Positions 51,395 through 59,586 of a stretch of 64,000 nt of DNA are shown here, piece by piece. How positions within the stretch are numbered: position 1 is the first letter of the stretch; every line of letters starts with the position of its first letter. Source of the stretch: Pseudomonas soli (GTDB taxonomy: Bacteria > Pseudomonadota > Gammaproteobacteria > Pseudomonadales > Pseudomonadaceae). Where the stretch lies: positions 62,001 through 126,000 of the forward strand of contig NZ_FOEQ01000001.1 of the NCBI RefSeq assembly GCF_900110655.1. The letters are read 5' to 3'. The position numbers and the translations under genes are program-made. Below the pieces are notes generated by a model. It was not told the DNA's origin and did not search any database. It worked only from the letters and a program-made list of their open reading frames with translations.

Positions 51395-52294
51395 CTACAG
51401 ACTCTCGTCGAGGAACTTGACCACGGTGCCCATGCACGCCACCCGCTCCTCCACATGCGGCATGTGGCTGGAGTTCTCGAACAACGCCCAGCGGATCCCG
51501 GGGATCAGGTCCAGGTACGGCTTGACTACCAGCGGCGTGGCCTCGTCATAGCGCCCGGAGATCAACAGGCTCGGCACGTTGATCCGCGGCAAGCGGTCAA
51601 CGATGGTCCAGTCCTTGGTGCTGCCGATGATGTGAAATTCGTTGGGCCCGGTCATCGCGTGGTACACGGTCGGGTCGGCCTCCACCTGGGCGAAGGTGCG
51701 TGCCACCTCTTCCGGCCAGGGCTTGAGCCGGCACACGTGGCGGTCGTAGAACACCTGGGTGGCGGCGATGTAGTCGGCCGCGGTGTAGTCGCCCACGGCT
51801 TCGTGGCGCAGCAGGGTTTCCTGGACGTCCTTGGGCAGCTCTTCGCGCAGGCGGTTGGCCTCGCGCACCCAGGTGCGCATGTCGGCCGGCGAGTTGGCGA
51901 TCACCAGGCAGCGCAGGCCCCTGGGCTGGCGCACCGCGTGTTCGCTGGCGAGCATGCCGCCCCAGGACTGGCCCAGCAGTGCGTAGCGCTCGCTGATGCC
52001 CAGGTGCTCAAGCAGGTTGTCGAGCTCATCCAGGAACAGCTTCACCGTCCAGAACGACGGCGGCATCTGCGGCAGGTGGGTGGAACGGCCGTTGCCCAGC
52101 TGGTCGTAGTGGATGACCGGGTAGCCACCGGCGGCGACATCTTTATAGGCATCGACATAGTCGTAGGTGCAGCCCGGGCCGCCGTGCAGGATGACGAGCG
52201 GGGTGCGGCCACAGGCCAGGTCGCCGGTGACGCGGTACCAGGTCTGGTATTCGCCAAAGGGGGCAAAACCTTCACGCGATTGGGTGAGTTCCAT
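51395..52294 (-). CDS. pipA: Proline iminopeptidase, PipA-like
   Basis: A 299-residue alpha/beta-hydrolase. The oxyanion motif is [11 protein letters not shown], the nucleophile elbow is GQSWGG, and the catalytic His lies in NSSHMPHVE. This is the S33 family that removes N-terminal proline. The start is ATG 52294 with GGAG about 9 bases upstream; three earlier ATGs lack a comparable site. It lies downstream of the LuxR gene on the same strand with a lux-box-like element between, as in the pip loci of plant-associated bacteria. The peptide substrate is unknown. Confidence 0.88.
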   Translation of the reverse strand: MELTQSREGFAPFGEYQTWYRVTGDLACGRTPLVILHGGPGCTYDYVDAYKDVAAGGYPVIHYDQLGNGRSTHLPQMPPSFWTVKLFLDELDNLLEHLGISERYALLGQSWGGMLASEHAVRQPRGLRCLVIANSPADMRTWVREANRLREELPKDVQETLLRHEAVGDYTAADYIAATQVFYDRHVCRLKPWPEEVARTFAQVEADPTVYHAMTGPNEFHIIGSTKDWTIVDRLPRINVPSLLISGRYDEATPLVVKPYLDLIPGIRWALFENSSHMPHVEERVACMGTVVKFLDESL

Positions 52295-52352
52295 TTCATC
52301 CGGCTCCATGTGAATCATGGAACACACGATATCCCTATGCGCAACGCGGCAT

Positions 52353-52372
52353 AACTAGAGAATTTGCTAGGT
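52353..52372 (-). promoter_or_regulatory. Lux-box-like element upstream of pipA
   Basis: Read on the minus strand, ACCTA-N9-CTAG-TT, an imperfect 20-bp dyad 59 bases before the pipA start. A related 20-mer lies before the other hydrolase gene at 53245. Binding by the LuxR solo is inferred. Confidence 0.55.
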
Positions 52373-52393
52373 TTTCGGTTTTTTTTGCCCTTT

Positions 52394-53155
52394 TCACGGG
52401 TCGAGCAGGCGGTAATGCACCGCCCGGGCGACCGCCTGGACGCGGTTCTTGGCCCCGAGCTTGTGCATCGCCGAGGTCAGGTGCAGGGAAATCGTCGCCA
52501 GCGAGCGGTTGAGCTTGTCGGCGATCTCCCCTGCCGTCAGGCCTTCGGCGGCCCAGCGCAGGCACTCGACTTCGCGGCGGGTCAGACGGATGGCGCGGGT
52601 AGAGGACTCCTTGGCCAGCAAGGGATAGGCCGCCTCCTGCAGAGCGTGGGCAATCTGACTGAAATCGCCCAGGTGCTCCCGGGCGTCGTCCAGGTCGCGC
52701 TGGCTGGCCTGGGGGCGCAGGCCGGTCAGGGTCGCCAGCCCGCCCCGTGGCAGGTGGATCGGCACGGTCACGCCGCAGGTCAGCTGCGCATCGTGCAGGT
52801 AGCCGACCACCGGGGCGTGGCGACGGTCGATGTGGCGCTGCAGGATGGTCTCGCCCTTGGGCAGGTACGACCAGACGAAGGGCGCGATGGAGGACACGGC
52901 AACCTGCTGTACCGGGTCGATCTGGTAGAAACCCTCGGAACACCACAGGTCCTGCCAGTCCTTCGGGGTCTGGCGCAGTCGGACCACGCTCGGGGTGATC
53001 AGCTCGCCGACATGATCCAGCGGCACCGGGCTGTAGTCGTACACGAGGGCATCAAAGCCCAGTTCTGCCGCCAGTTCGGCGACGCTGTCCATCTGTTCGT
53101 CCAGGCTCTTGTCCGACGCCAGACGGGCATTGAGTTCAGCCACCTTGGCCTGCAT
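52394..53155 (-). CDS. pipR: LuxR-solo regulator of the PipR/OryR type
   Basis: A 253-residue LuxR regulator: ligand domain at about 20-165 and a C-terminal helix-turn-helix (LTRREVECLRWAAEGLTAGE, then ADKLNRSLATISLHLTSAM). In the ligand pocket the usual W-x3-Y reads Trp67-x3-Trp71, with the invariant Asp at 80 (IDPV). A Tyr-to-Trp change here marks the plant-associated LuxR solos that sense plant compounds rather than acyl-homoserine lactones. No luxI gene is in the window. The start is ATG 53155 after GGGAG. It is flanked by two iminopeptidase-like genes and a peptide ABC importer, the layout described for PipR in Pseudomonas GM79. Confidence 0.9.
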   Translation of the reverse strand: MQAKVAELNARLASDKSLDEQMDSVAELAAELGFDALVYDYSPVPLDHVGELITPSVVRLRQTPKDWQDLWCSEGFYQIDPVQQVAVSSIAPFVWSYLPKGETILQRHIDRRHAPVVGYLHDAQLTCGVTVPIHLPRGGLATLTGLRPQASQRDLDDAREHLGDFSQIAHALQEAAYPLLAKESSTRAIRLTRREVECLRWAAEGLTAGEIADKLNRSLATISLHLTSAMHKLGAKNRVQAVARAVHYRLLDP

Positions 53156-53244
53156 ACCTGACACTCCCTGTGATTCCTTTTGGATTTCCATCCCGAAGTC
53201 CGGCACGTAGAATGCCACGGCTTGGCGCGGGACTGCCATACAAA

Positions 53245-53264
53245 ACCTATAGGAAACACTAGCT
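53245..53264 (+). promoter_or_regulatory. Lux-box-like element upstream of the second hydrolase
   Basis: ACCTA-N9-CTAG-CT, matching the element at 52353-52372 at 12 of 20 positions, mainly at the two ends. It lies 63 bases before the ATG at 53328, in the gap between the regulator and the peptidase/ABC operon. Confidence 0.5.
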
Positions 53265-53327
53265 TGTAGGCGACGAAATCTCCTGCGCTAGTTATAGCCC
53301 CAAGCCATGGCCAACAGGAGAGTAGCG

Positions 53328-54218
53328 ATGTGGCGTGAGATGCAACCTGACCAGCGGTTCGACGTAGAGGTCGATGGCCATAACGTCGTGGTGTACAGCT
53401 TTGGCGAAGGTGACGAGGTGCTGTTGTGCCTCAATGGCGGGCCGGGGCTGCCCTGCGACTACCTGCGCGACGCCCATGCCTGGCTCAAGGACAAGGGTAT
53501 CCGCGTGGTCGCCTTCGACCAGCTGGGCACCGGCGCCTCCGACCGCCCGGATGACGGCAGCCTGTGGAACATCACCCGCTACGTGGCCGAGGTCGAACGC
53601 GTGCGCGAGGCCCTGGACCTGGGGCGCGTGCACATGCTGGGGCATTCCTGGGGTGGCTGGCTGGCGATCGAGTACGCCATTCATCACCCGCAGTCGCTGA
53701 AAAGTCTGATTCTCGAGAACACTGTCGGCGACATTCCGCACCTGATCACCGAGCTTGAGCGCCTGCGCGGCGCGCTGGGCAGCGAGACCGTGGCGATGAT
53801 GCAGCGCCACGAGGCCCTGGGCACCCTCGACCATCCCCAGTACCAGGCGGCCATCACCCTGCTCAACTACCGCCACGTCTGCCGCCTCGAGCAGTGGCCG
53901 GCGCCGATCCAGCGCTCGCTGAGCGACTGGAACATGGGCCCGTACAGCACCATGCAGGGCCCCAACGAGTTCCTTTATATCGGCAACCTCAAGGACTGGA
54001 ACCGCCTCGAGCAGATGGGCGAGTTCCGCATGCCGGTGCTGATCACCACCGGCCAGCACGACGAGCTGACCCCCGCCTGCGCCATGCGCATGAACCTGGC
54101 CCTGCACGGCCGCGCCGAGCTGCACGTGTTCCCCAACAGCAGCCACATGCCGTTCTACGAAGAACCCCAGGCCTATTTCCCGGTGTTGCTGGACTTCCTG
54201 CAACGCAACCGGGGCTGA
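53328..54218 (+). CDS. Second proline-iminopeptidase-like hydrolase
   Basis: A 296-residue alpha/beta-hydrolase of the same family as the gene at 51395. The nucleophile elbow is GHSWGG, the His is in NSSHMPFYE, and the oxyanion motif reads LNGGPG instead of LHGGPG. The start is ATG 53328 (MWREMQ), 8 bases after AGGAG; the longer frame from 53307 lacks such a site. It heads the operon with the peptide-type ABC importer, suggesting that an imported amide or peptide is cleaved. In GM79 the corresponding gene is, to my recollection, aapA. Confidence 0.88.
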   Translation: MWREMQPDQRFDVEVDGHNVVVYSFGEGDEVLLCLNGGPGLPCDYLRDAHAWLKDKGIRVVAFDQLGTGASDRPDDGSLWNITRYVAEVERVREALDLGRVHMLGHSWGGWLAIEYAIHHPQSLKSLILENTVGDIPHLITELERLRGALGSETVAMMQRHEALGTLDHPQYQAAITLLNYRHVCRLEQWPAPIQRSLSDWNMGPYSTMQGPNEFLYIGNLKDWNRLEQMGEFRMPVLITTGQHDELTPACAMRMNLALHGRAELHVFPNSSHMPFYEEPQAYFPVLLDFLQRNRG

Positions 54219-54221
54219 CCG

Positions 54222-55169
54222 ATGAGCCTGGCACGTTACCGGTTCGTCCTGATTCGCCCGTTGCAACTGCTGCCGGTACTGCTGGGCATCAGCATCATCA
54301 CCTTCGTGCTGGTGCGCTCGATCCCCGGCGACCCGGCGCGGGTGCTGCTGGGCGCGCGCAGCACGCCGGACGCGATCGCGAAGATTCGCGCCCAGTTCGC
54401 CCTCGACGAGCCGATCTGGGTGCAGTACCTGTACTTCCTGAAGAACCTGCTCAACGGCGACCTGGGCAAGTCATTGCTGTACAAGGTCGATGCCCTGCCG
54501 CTGATTGCCGGGCGCATCGAGCCGACTGTGTTGCTGGTGCTGGGCAGCGTGCTGCTGGCGTTGCTGATCGCCGTGCCGCTGGCCACCCTCGCCGCCCGGC
54601 ACAAGGGCGGCTGGGCCGACAACCTGATCCGCCTGTTCACCACCGCCGGGCTCGGCCTGCCGGCCTTCTGGCTGGGGCTCATGCTGATCCTGCTGTTCAG
54701 CGTGCACTGGGGGTTGTTCCCGGTGTCCGGCTATGGCCGCACCTGGGCAGATAAACTGCACCACCTGGTATTGCCGTGCCTGACCATCGCCCTGGCGCTC
54801 TCGGCGGTGCTGGTGCGCAACCTGCGCGCAAGCATTCTCCTGGAGCTGCAGGCCGACCACGTCACCGCTGCCCGCGCCCGCGGCCTGGGCGAAGGGGCGA
54901 TCCTGCGCCGGCACGTCCTGCCCAACGCCATGCTACCGACCATCAACCTGCTGGCGGTCAACATCGGCTGGCTGATCAGCGGCACCGTGGTGATCGAAAG
55001 CCTGTTCTCGCTGCCCGGTGTCGGCCAGTTGCTCGTGCGCGGCATCTTCACCCGCGACTACATGGTGGTCCAGGGCGTGGCCATGGTGCTGGCCTGCGCC
55101 ACGGTGGCAGTGAACTTCATCGCCGACGTGGTGACTACCGCCCTCGACCCGCGGGTGACCATCCAATGA
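54222..55169 (+). CDS. Peptide-type ABC importer permease 1 (DppB/OppB family)
   Basis: A 315-residue inner-membrane protein with six predicted helices. The typical DppB N-terminus (LQLLPVLLGISIITFVLVRS, then IPGDPARVLLG) and the coupling segment (ARARGLGEGAILRRHVLPNA) are intact. The start is ATG 54222, 3 bases after the hydrolase stop. It partners with the next permease in a heterodimeric channel. Confidence 0.94.
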   Translation: MSLARYRFVLIRPLQLLPVLLGISIITFVLVRSIPGDPARVLLGARSTPDAIAKIRAQFALDEPIWVQYLYFLKNLLNGDLGKSLLYKVDALPLIAGRIEPTVLLVLGSVLLALLIAVPLATLAARHKGGWADNLIRLFTTAGLGLPAFWLGLMLILLFSVHWGLFPVSGYGRTWADKLHHLVLPCLTIALALSAVLVRNLRASILLELQADHVTAARARGLGEGAILRRHVLPNAMLPTINLLAVNIGWLISGTVVIESLFSLPGVGQLLVRGIFTRDYMVVQGVAMVLACATVAVNFIADVVTTALDPRVTIQ

Positions 55170-56020
55170 GCCAGAGCCCCGCACTGGCGCTACGCTGGCG
55201 CCTGGCCTGGCACCTGGGCAATGGCCGCCTGGCGCTGTACTGCGGCCTGGCGATCGTCCTCGGCTGGTGCCTGCTGGCGCTTTGCGCGCCATGGATAGCG
55301 CCGTTCGACCCGCTGGCGCAGAACGCCGACCTGCGCCTGGCCGCGCCCAGCCTTGGTCACCCGTTCGGCACCGACAACTTTGGCCGCGACATCCTCTCGC
55401 GAGTGATCTGGGGCGCGCGCATCGACCTGCAGATGGCGCTGATCGGGGTGATCTTTCCGTTCCTGCTCGGCACCTGCATCGGCGCGGTTTCCGGCTATGT
55501 CGGCGGGTTGCTGGACAACATCTGCATGCGCCTGGTCGATATCGTCCTGGCCTTCCCGTTCCTGGTGCTGATGCTGGCGATCATGGCCATCCTCGGCCCG
55601 GGCCTGGGCAGCTTCTACATCGCCATGGCCCTGGTCGGCTGGGTGTCCTATGCGCGGCTGATCCGCTCGCAGATCCTGGTGCTCAAGCAAGGCGATTTCG
55701 CCCTGGCCGCCAGGAGCCTGGGGTTCAGCCACCGACGCGTGCTGTTCGGCCACCTGCTGCCCAACGCCCTGTTCGGCTCGGTGGTGTTCTGCATGTCGGA
55801 TGCCGTGCTGGTGCTGCTCAATGGCGCGGCCGTCAGCTACCTGGGCCTCGGCGTGCAGCCGCCCACCCCGGAATGGGGCACCATGGTGGCCGAGGGGCAG
55901 AGTTTCATCACCAGCGCCTGGTGGATCTGCACCTTCCCGGGCCTGGCCGTGGTGACCCTGGCCATGGGCTTCAGCTTGCTGGCCGACGGCGTCGCCGAGC
56001 TGCTGGGAGACCGTACATGA
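55166..56020 (+). CDS. Peptide-type ABC importer permease 2 (DppC/OppC family)
   Basis: A 284-residue permease. The N-terminus has one membrane segment before the periplasmic signature GTDNFGRDILSRVIWGARI, a diagnostic of DppC-type subunits, and the coupling helix ARSLGFSHRRVLFGHLLPNA. It overlaps both neighbours by 4 bases (ATGA), so the importer genes are translationally coupled. Confidence 0.94.
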   Translation: MSQSPALALRWRLAWHLGNGRLALYCGLAIVLGWCLLALCAPWIAPFDPLAQNADLRLAAPSLGHPFGTDNFGRDILSRVIWGARIDLQMALIGVIFPFLLGTCIGAVSGYVGGLLDNICMRLVDIVLAFPFLVLMLAIMAILGPGLGSFYIAMALVGWVSYARLIRSQILVLKQGDFALAARSLGFSHRRVLFGHLLPNALFGSVVFCMSDAVLVLLNGAAVSYLGLGVQPPTPEWGTMVAEGQSFITSAWWICTFPGLAVVTLAMGFSLLADGVAELLGDRT

Positions 56021-57003
56021 GCCCTGCCCTGCTCCAGGTCCGCGAACTGAGCGTCATCGCCCGCGCTGGCCAACGCGATATCACCCTGGTCGATCGCCTG
56101 TCGTTCGACCTCGGCCAGGGCGAGATCCTCGGCCTGGTGGGCGAAAGCGGCTCGGGCAAGACCCTGGCCTGTCGCGGCCTGATGCGCCTGCTGCCGTCGC
56201 CGAACCTGCGCCTCGAAGGCCAGGCCGTGCGCCTGGCCGGCAACGACCTGCTGCGCCTGGACAAGGCCGGCATGCGCCGTATGCGCGGTCGCGAGCTGGG
56301 CATGATCTTCCAGAACCCCAGCAGCCACCTCGACCCGCTGATGCGTATCGGCGCGCAGATCGCCGAGGGCATCCGCCTGCACCAGGGCGCCTCGCGGCGC
56401 GAAGCGCGGGCCGAGGCCATCGAGGTGCTGCGCCAAGTCGGCATCCCCGACCCGAAAACCCGCGTCGACAGCTATCCCCACGAGTTCTCCGGCGGCATGC
56501 GGCAACGGGCGATGATCGCCGTGGCCCTGGGCTGCAACCCCAAGGTGCTGATCGCCGACGAGCCGACCACGGCGCTGGACGTCACCGTACAGGCGCAGAT
56601 CCTGCGCCTGCTGCTGGAGCTGCGCGACCGCCGCGGCCTGTCGATGATCCTGATCAGCCACGACCTCGGCGTGGTCGCGCAAACCTGCGACAGCATCGCC
56701 GTGATGTACGCCGGGCGCCTGTGTGAACACGGCGCCAAGCAGGCCCTGCTGAGCCAGCCGCGCCACCCCTACAGCGCCGGACTGCTGGCCTGCCATCCCG
56801 CGACGCGGCGGCACGCGGGACTGATGAACACCATTGCCGGGCAACCGCCGCTGCTCGACGCCCTGCCCGCAGGGTGCCGCTTCGAACCGCGCTGCCCGCA
56901 GGCCACGCCGGACTGCCGGGCACAATTGCCGGAACTGCGGGTGATCGCCCCCGGCCATCGCCTGGCCTGCCATACCCCGCTGCTGGCCGGAGGCCTGTCA
57001 TGA
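56017..57003 (+). CDS. Peptide-type ABC importer ATPase 1 (DppD family)
   Basis: A 328-residue ATPase. Walker A GESGSGKT, signature EFSGGMRQR, Walker [13 protein letters not shown]. The C-terminal extension contains [15 protein letters not shown], the cysteine-rich motif that in DppD/DppF-type ATPases can bind an iron-sulfur cluster. It overlaps its neighbours by 4 bases. Confidence 0.94.
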   Translation: MSPALLQVRELSVIARAGQRDITLVDRLSFDLGQGEILGLVGESGSGKTLACRGLMRLLPSPNLRLEGQAVRLAGNDLLRLDKAGMRRMRGRELGMIFQNPSSHLDPLMRIGAQIAEGIRLHQGASRREARAEAIEVLRQVGIPDPKTRVDSYPHEFSGGMRQRAMIAVALGCNPKVLIADEPTTALDVTVQAQILRLLLELRDRRGLSMILISHDLGVVAQTCDSIAVMYAGRLCEHGAKQALLSQPRHPYSAGLLACHPATRRHAGLMNTIAGQPPLLDALPAGCRFEPRCPQATPDCRAQLPELRVIAPGHRLACHTPLLAGGLS

Positions 57004-57974
57004 CCACGCTGTTGCAGGTCAACGACCTGCATGTGCAGTTCCCCGCCCCGGGCGGCGGCCTGTTAAACCTGCGCCCACGCAAGGTCAACGCCGTCAACGG
57101 CGCGTCGCTGAGCCTCGCCGCCGGCCAGGCCCTGGGCCTGGTGGGCGAGTCGGGTTGCGGCAAGAGCACCCTGGCCCGGGCCATCCTGCAACTGACCCCG
57201 GCCAGCAGCGGCCAGGTGCTGTTCGACGGCAGCGACATGCGCCAGGGCAACCGCCTGGATATCGAGCGCCTGCGCCGCGAGACCGCGATGATCTTCCAGG
57301 ACCCGTACAGCGCGCTCAATCCACGCCAGCGCATCGGCCAGATCCTCGCCGAGGTGCTGCAGGTGCAGCGCAAGGTGCCCGCCGCGCAGATCCCCGCCCG
57401 GGTCGCCGAACTGCTCGGCCTGGTCGGCCTGCGCGCGGAACTCGCCGAGCGCAAGCCCGGCTCGCTCAGTGGCGGCCAGTGCCAGCGGGTCGGCATCGCC
57501 CGGGCGCTGGCCGTCGAGCCCCGGCTGATCGTCGCCGACGAGTGCGTCGCCGCCCTCGACGTGTCGATCCAGGGGCAGATCATCAACCTGCTGCTGGAAC
57601 TGCGCCAGCGCATGGGCCTGGCCCTGCTGTTCATCACCCACGACCTGGGCGTGGTACGCCACCTGTGCGACCGGGTGGCGGTGATGTACCTGGGGCGGAT
57701 CGTCGAGGAAGGCCCGGTGGCCGAGGTCTTCGACGACCCGCGCCATCCCTACACCGCCGCGCTGGTGCAGTCCATCGCCGACATCGACCCGGCCCGGCGC
57801 CTGCCGCAGCACCCGCTGGCCGGCGAGCCGCCGAGCCCGCTGCAGCCACCGTCCGGCTGCGCCTTTCACCCACGTTGTCGCCACGCGTTGCCCGAGTGCG
57901 GCGCAGATATTCCCCCCAGCCACGCAGAAGGTGGCCGCTACCATGCCTGCGTCCACCCGCGACTGCCGTGCTGA
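57000..57974 (+). CDS. Peptide-type ABC importer ATPase 2 (DppF family)
   Basis: A 324-residue ATPase. Walker A GESGCGKST, signature SLSGGQCQRVGIARAL, where the usual Gln-Arg-Gln reads Gln-Cys-Gln, and Walker B LIVADECVAALDVS, where the usual DEP-x-S reads DECVAA. The C-terminal Cys motif (GCAFHPRCRHALPEC) is present. The Cys in the signature and the Glu-Cys in Walker B are minor deviations; catalytic Asp/Glu are kept. It overlaps the first ATPase by 4 bases. Confidence 0.93.
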   Translation: MTTLLQVNDLHVQFPAPGGGLLNLRPRKVNAVNGASLSLAAGQALGLVGESGCGKSTLARAILQLTPASSGQVLFDGSDMRQGNRLDIERLRRETAMIFQDPYSALNPRQRIGQILAEVLQVQRKVPAAQIPARVAELLGLVGLRAELAERKPGSLSGGQCQRVGIARALAVEPRLIVADECVAALDVSIQGQIINLLLELRQRMGLALLFITHDLGVVRHLCDRVAVMYLGRIVEEGPVAEVFDDPRHPYTAALVQSIADIDPARRLPQHPLAGEPPSPLQPPSGCAFHPRCRHALPECGADIPPSHAEGGRYHACVHPRLPC

Positions 57975-58008
57975 CCCACCCCACATGACCATCAAACGGA
58001 GCTTGAGC

Positions 58009-59550
58009 ATGAAACCCACTGCATTGAAGTTACTCACCGCCGCCGTGCTGGCCGCCAGCACCCTGGCCGGTGGCATGGCCCAGGCCGCCGGCGTGCTGAC
58101 CATCGGCTGCCGCGAGGAGAGCACCACCTTCGACCCGATCAAGAGCGCGCAGAACCGCGACAGCTGGGTCTTCGCCAACGTCTACGACGTACTGGTGCGC
58201 GTCGACAACAGCGGCACCAAGCTGCTGCCGGGCCTGGCCGAAAGCTGGAAAGTCTCCGACGACGGCCTGACCTACACCTTCAAGGTTCGCGAAGCCAAGT
58301 TCTCCGATGGCTCGCCGCTGACTGCCAGCGATGCGGCGTTCTCCCTGCTGCGCATTCGCGACAACCCCGGCTCACTGTGGTCCGACTCCTACAAGATCAT
58401 CGACAAGGCCGAAGCACCGGATGACCGCACCCTGGTGGTGACCCTGAAGAACAAGTCGGTGCCGTTCCTCGCACAGCTGGCCACCGCCAACGTGTCGATC
58501 CTGTCGAAAAAGGCCATGGACGCCATCGGCGAAGAGGCCTACGCCCAGGAACCGGTGACCTCCGGCGCGTTCAAGGTCAAGGAGTGGCTGCGCGGCGACC
58601 GCGTGATCCTTGAGAAAAACCCCTACTTCTGGGAAGCCGACAAGGTCAGCCTGGACGGCGTGGAGTGGATCTCGATCCCCGACGACAACACGCGCATGCT
58701 CAAGGTCCAGGCCGGCGAGCTGGACTCGGCGATCTTCGTGCCGTTCTCCCGCGTTGACGCGCTGCAGAAAGACAAGAGCCTGATCATCCACATCGACCCG
58801 TCGACCCGCGAGGACCACCTGCTCATCAACCATGAGAAAGGCCTGCTGGGCAAGGTCGAGGTGCGCGAGGCCATCGACCTGGCGATCGACAAGAAGGCGC
58901 TGGTGGAAACCGTGACCTTCGGCCATGGCGAAGCGGCCTACTCGTACATTCCAAAAGGCGCGCTGTACCACAATGCCAACAACCCGCAACGCCCGTTCGA
59001 CCCGGCCAAGGCCCGTGAACTGCTGAAGAAGGCCGGTGCCGAGGGGCTCAAGGTCAACTACGTGGTCAACGCCGGCAACGAGGCCGACGAGCAGATCGCC
59101 GTGCTGGTACAGAAGCAGCTGGCCGATGTCGGCATCACCGCCAACCTGCAGAAGGTCGACCCGACCCAGAGCTGGCAGATGCTGGTCGATGGCGACTACG
59201 ACCTGTCGGTGATGTACTGGACCAACGACGTGCTCGACCCGGACCAGAAGACCACCTTCGTGCTCGGCCACGACACCAACCAGAACTACATGACCCGCTA
59301 CCACAACGACAAGGTCAAGGACCTGGTGGCCGCGGCCCGGGTGGAGACCGACCCGGTCAAGCGCGGGCAGATGTACCAGGACCTGCAGAAGCTGGCCAAG
59401 CAGGACGTGCACTGGATCGACCTGTACTACAGCCCGTACATCAACATCTCGCGTAGCAATATCCAGAACTTCCTGCAGAACCCGTTGGGCCGTTTCACGC
59501 TCGAGGAAACGGTGAAGCTGGATGCAGGGGTGACGACTGCACAGAAGTGA
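58009..59550 (+). CDS. Peptide-type ABC importer periplasmic binding protein (SBP family 5)
   Basis: A 513-residue binding protein with a signal peptide (cleavage near GMAQA). The family-5 pattern is clear: PIKSAQNRDSWVFANVYDVLVR early, PGLAESWKVSDDGLTYTFKVR, and VREAIDLAIDKKALVE in the middle. The start is ATG 58009 with GGAG 7 bases before; the longer frame from 57931 is not supported. In GM79 the equivalent protein is needed for response to the plant signal, so this is the probable binder of an ethanolamine-derived or peptide-like compound (inferred). Confidence 0.93.
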   Translation: MKPTALKLLTAAVLAASTLAGGMAQAAGVLTIGCREESTTFDPIKSAQNRDSWVFANVYDVLVRVDNSGTKLLPGLAESWKVSDDGLTYTFKVREAKFSDGSPLTASDAAFSLLRIRDNPGSLWSDSYKIIDKAEAPDDRTLVVTLKNKSVPFLAQLATANVSILSKKAMDAIGEEAYAQEPVTSGAFKVKEWLRGDRVILEKNPYFWEADKVSLDGVEWISIPDDNTRMLKVQAGELDSAIFVPFSRVDALQKDKSLIIHIDPSTREDHLLINHEKGLLGKVEVREAIDLAIDKKALVETVTFGHGEAAYSYIPKGALYHNANNPQRPFDPAKARELLKKAGAEGLKVNYVVNAGNEADEQIAVLVQKQLADVGITANLQKVDPTQSWQMLVDGDYDLSVMYWTNDVLDPDQKTTFVLGHDTNQNYMTRYHNDKVKDLVAAARVETDPVKRGQMYQDLQKLAKQDVHWIDLYYSPYINISRSNIQNFLQNPLGRFTLEETVKLDAGVTTAQK

Positions 59551-59557
59551 AGGTCAG

Positions 59558-59582
59558 GGGGCGGCTGATGGCCGCCCCTTTT
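59558..59582 (+). terminator. Rho-independent terminator of the peptide-importer operon
   Basis: GGGGCGGC-TGATG-GCCGCCCC followed by TTTT, 8-bp perfect stem, 8 bases after the binding-protein stop. Confidence 0.88.
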
Positions 59583-59586
59583 CGTT

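Noticed and set aside
54474-54479. Further TGTACA occurrence in the peptide-importer permease gene
   Set aside because: It is a single copy inside coding sequence, expected by chance for a 6-base motif.
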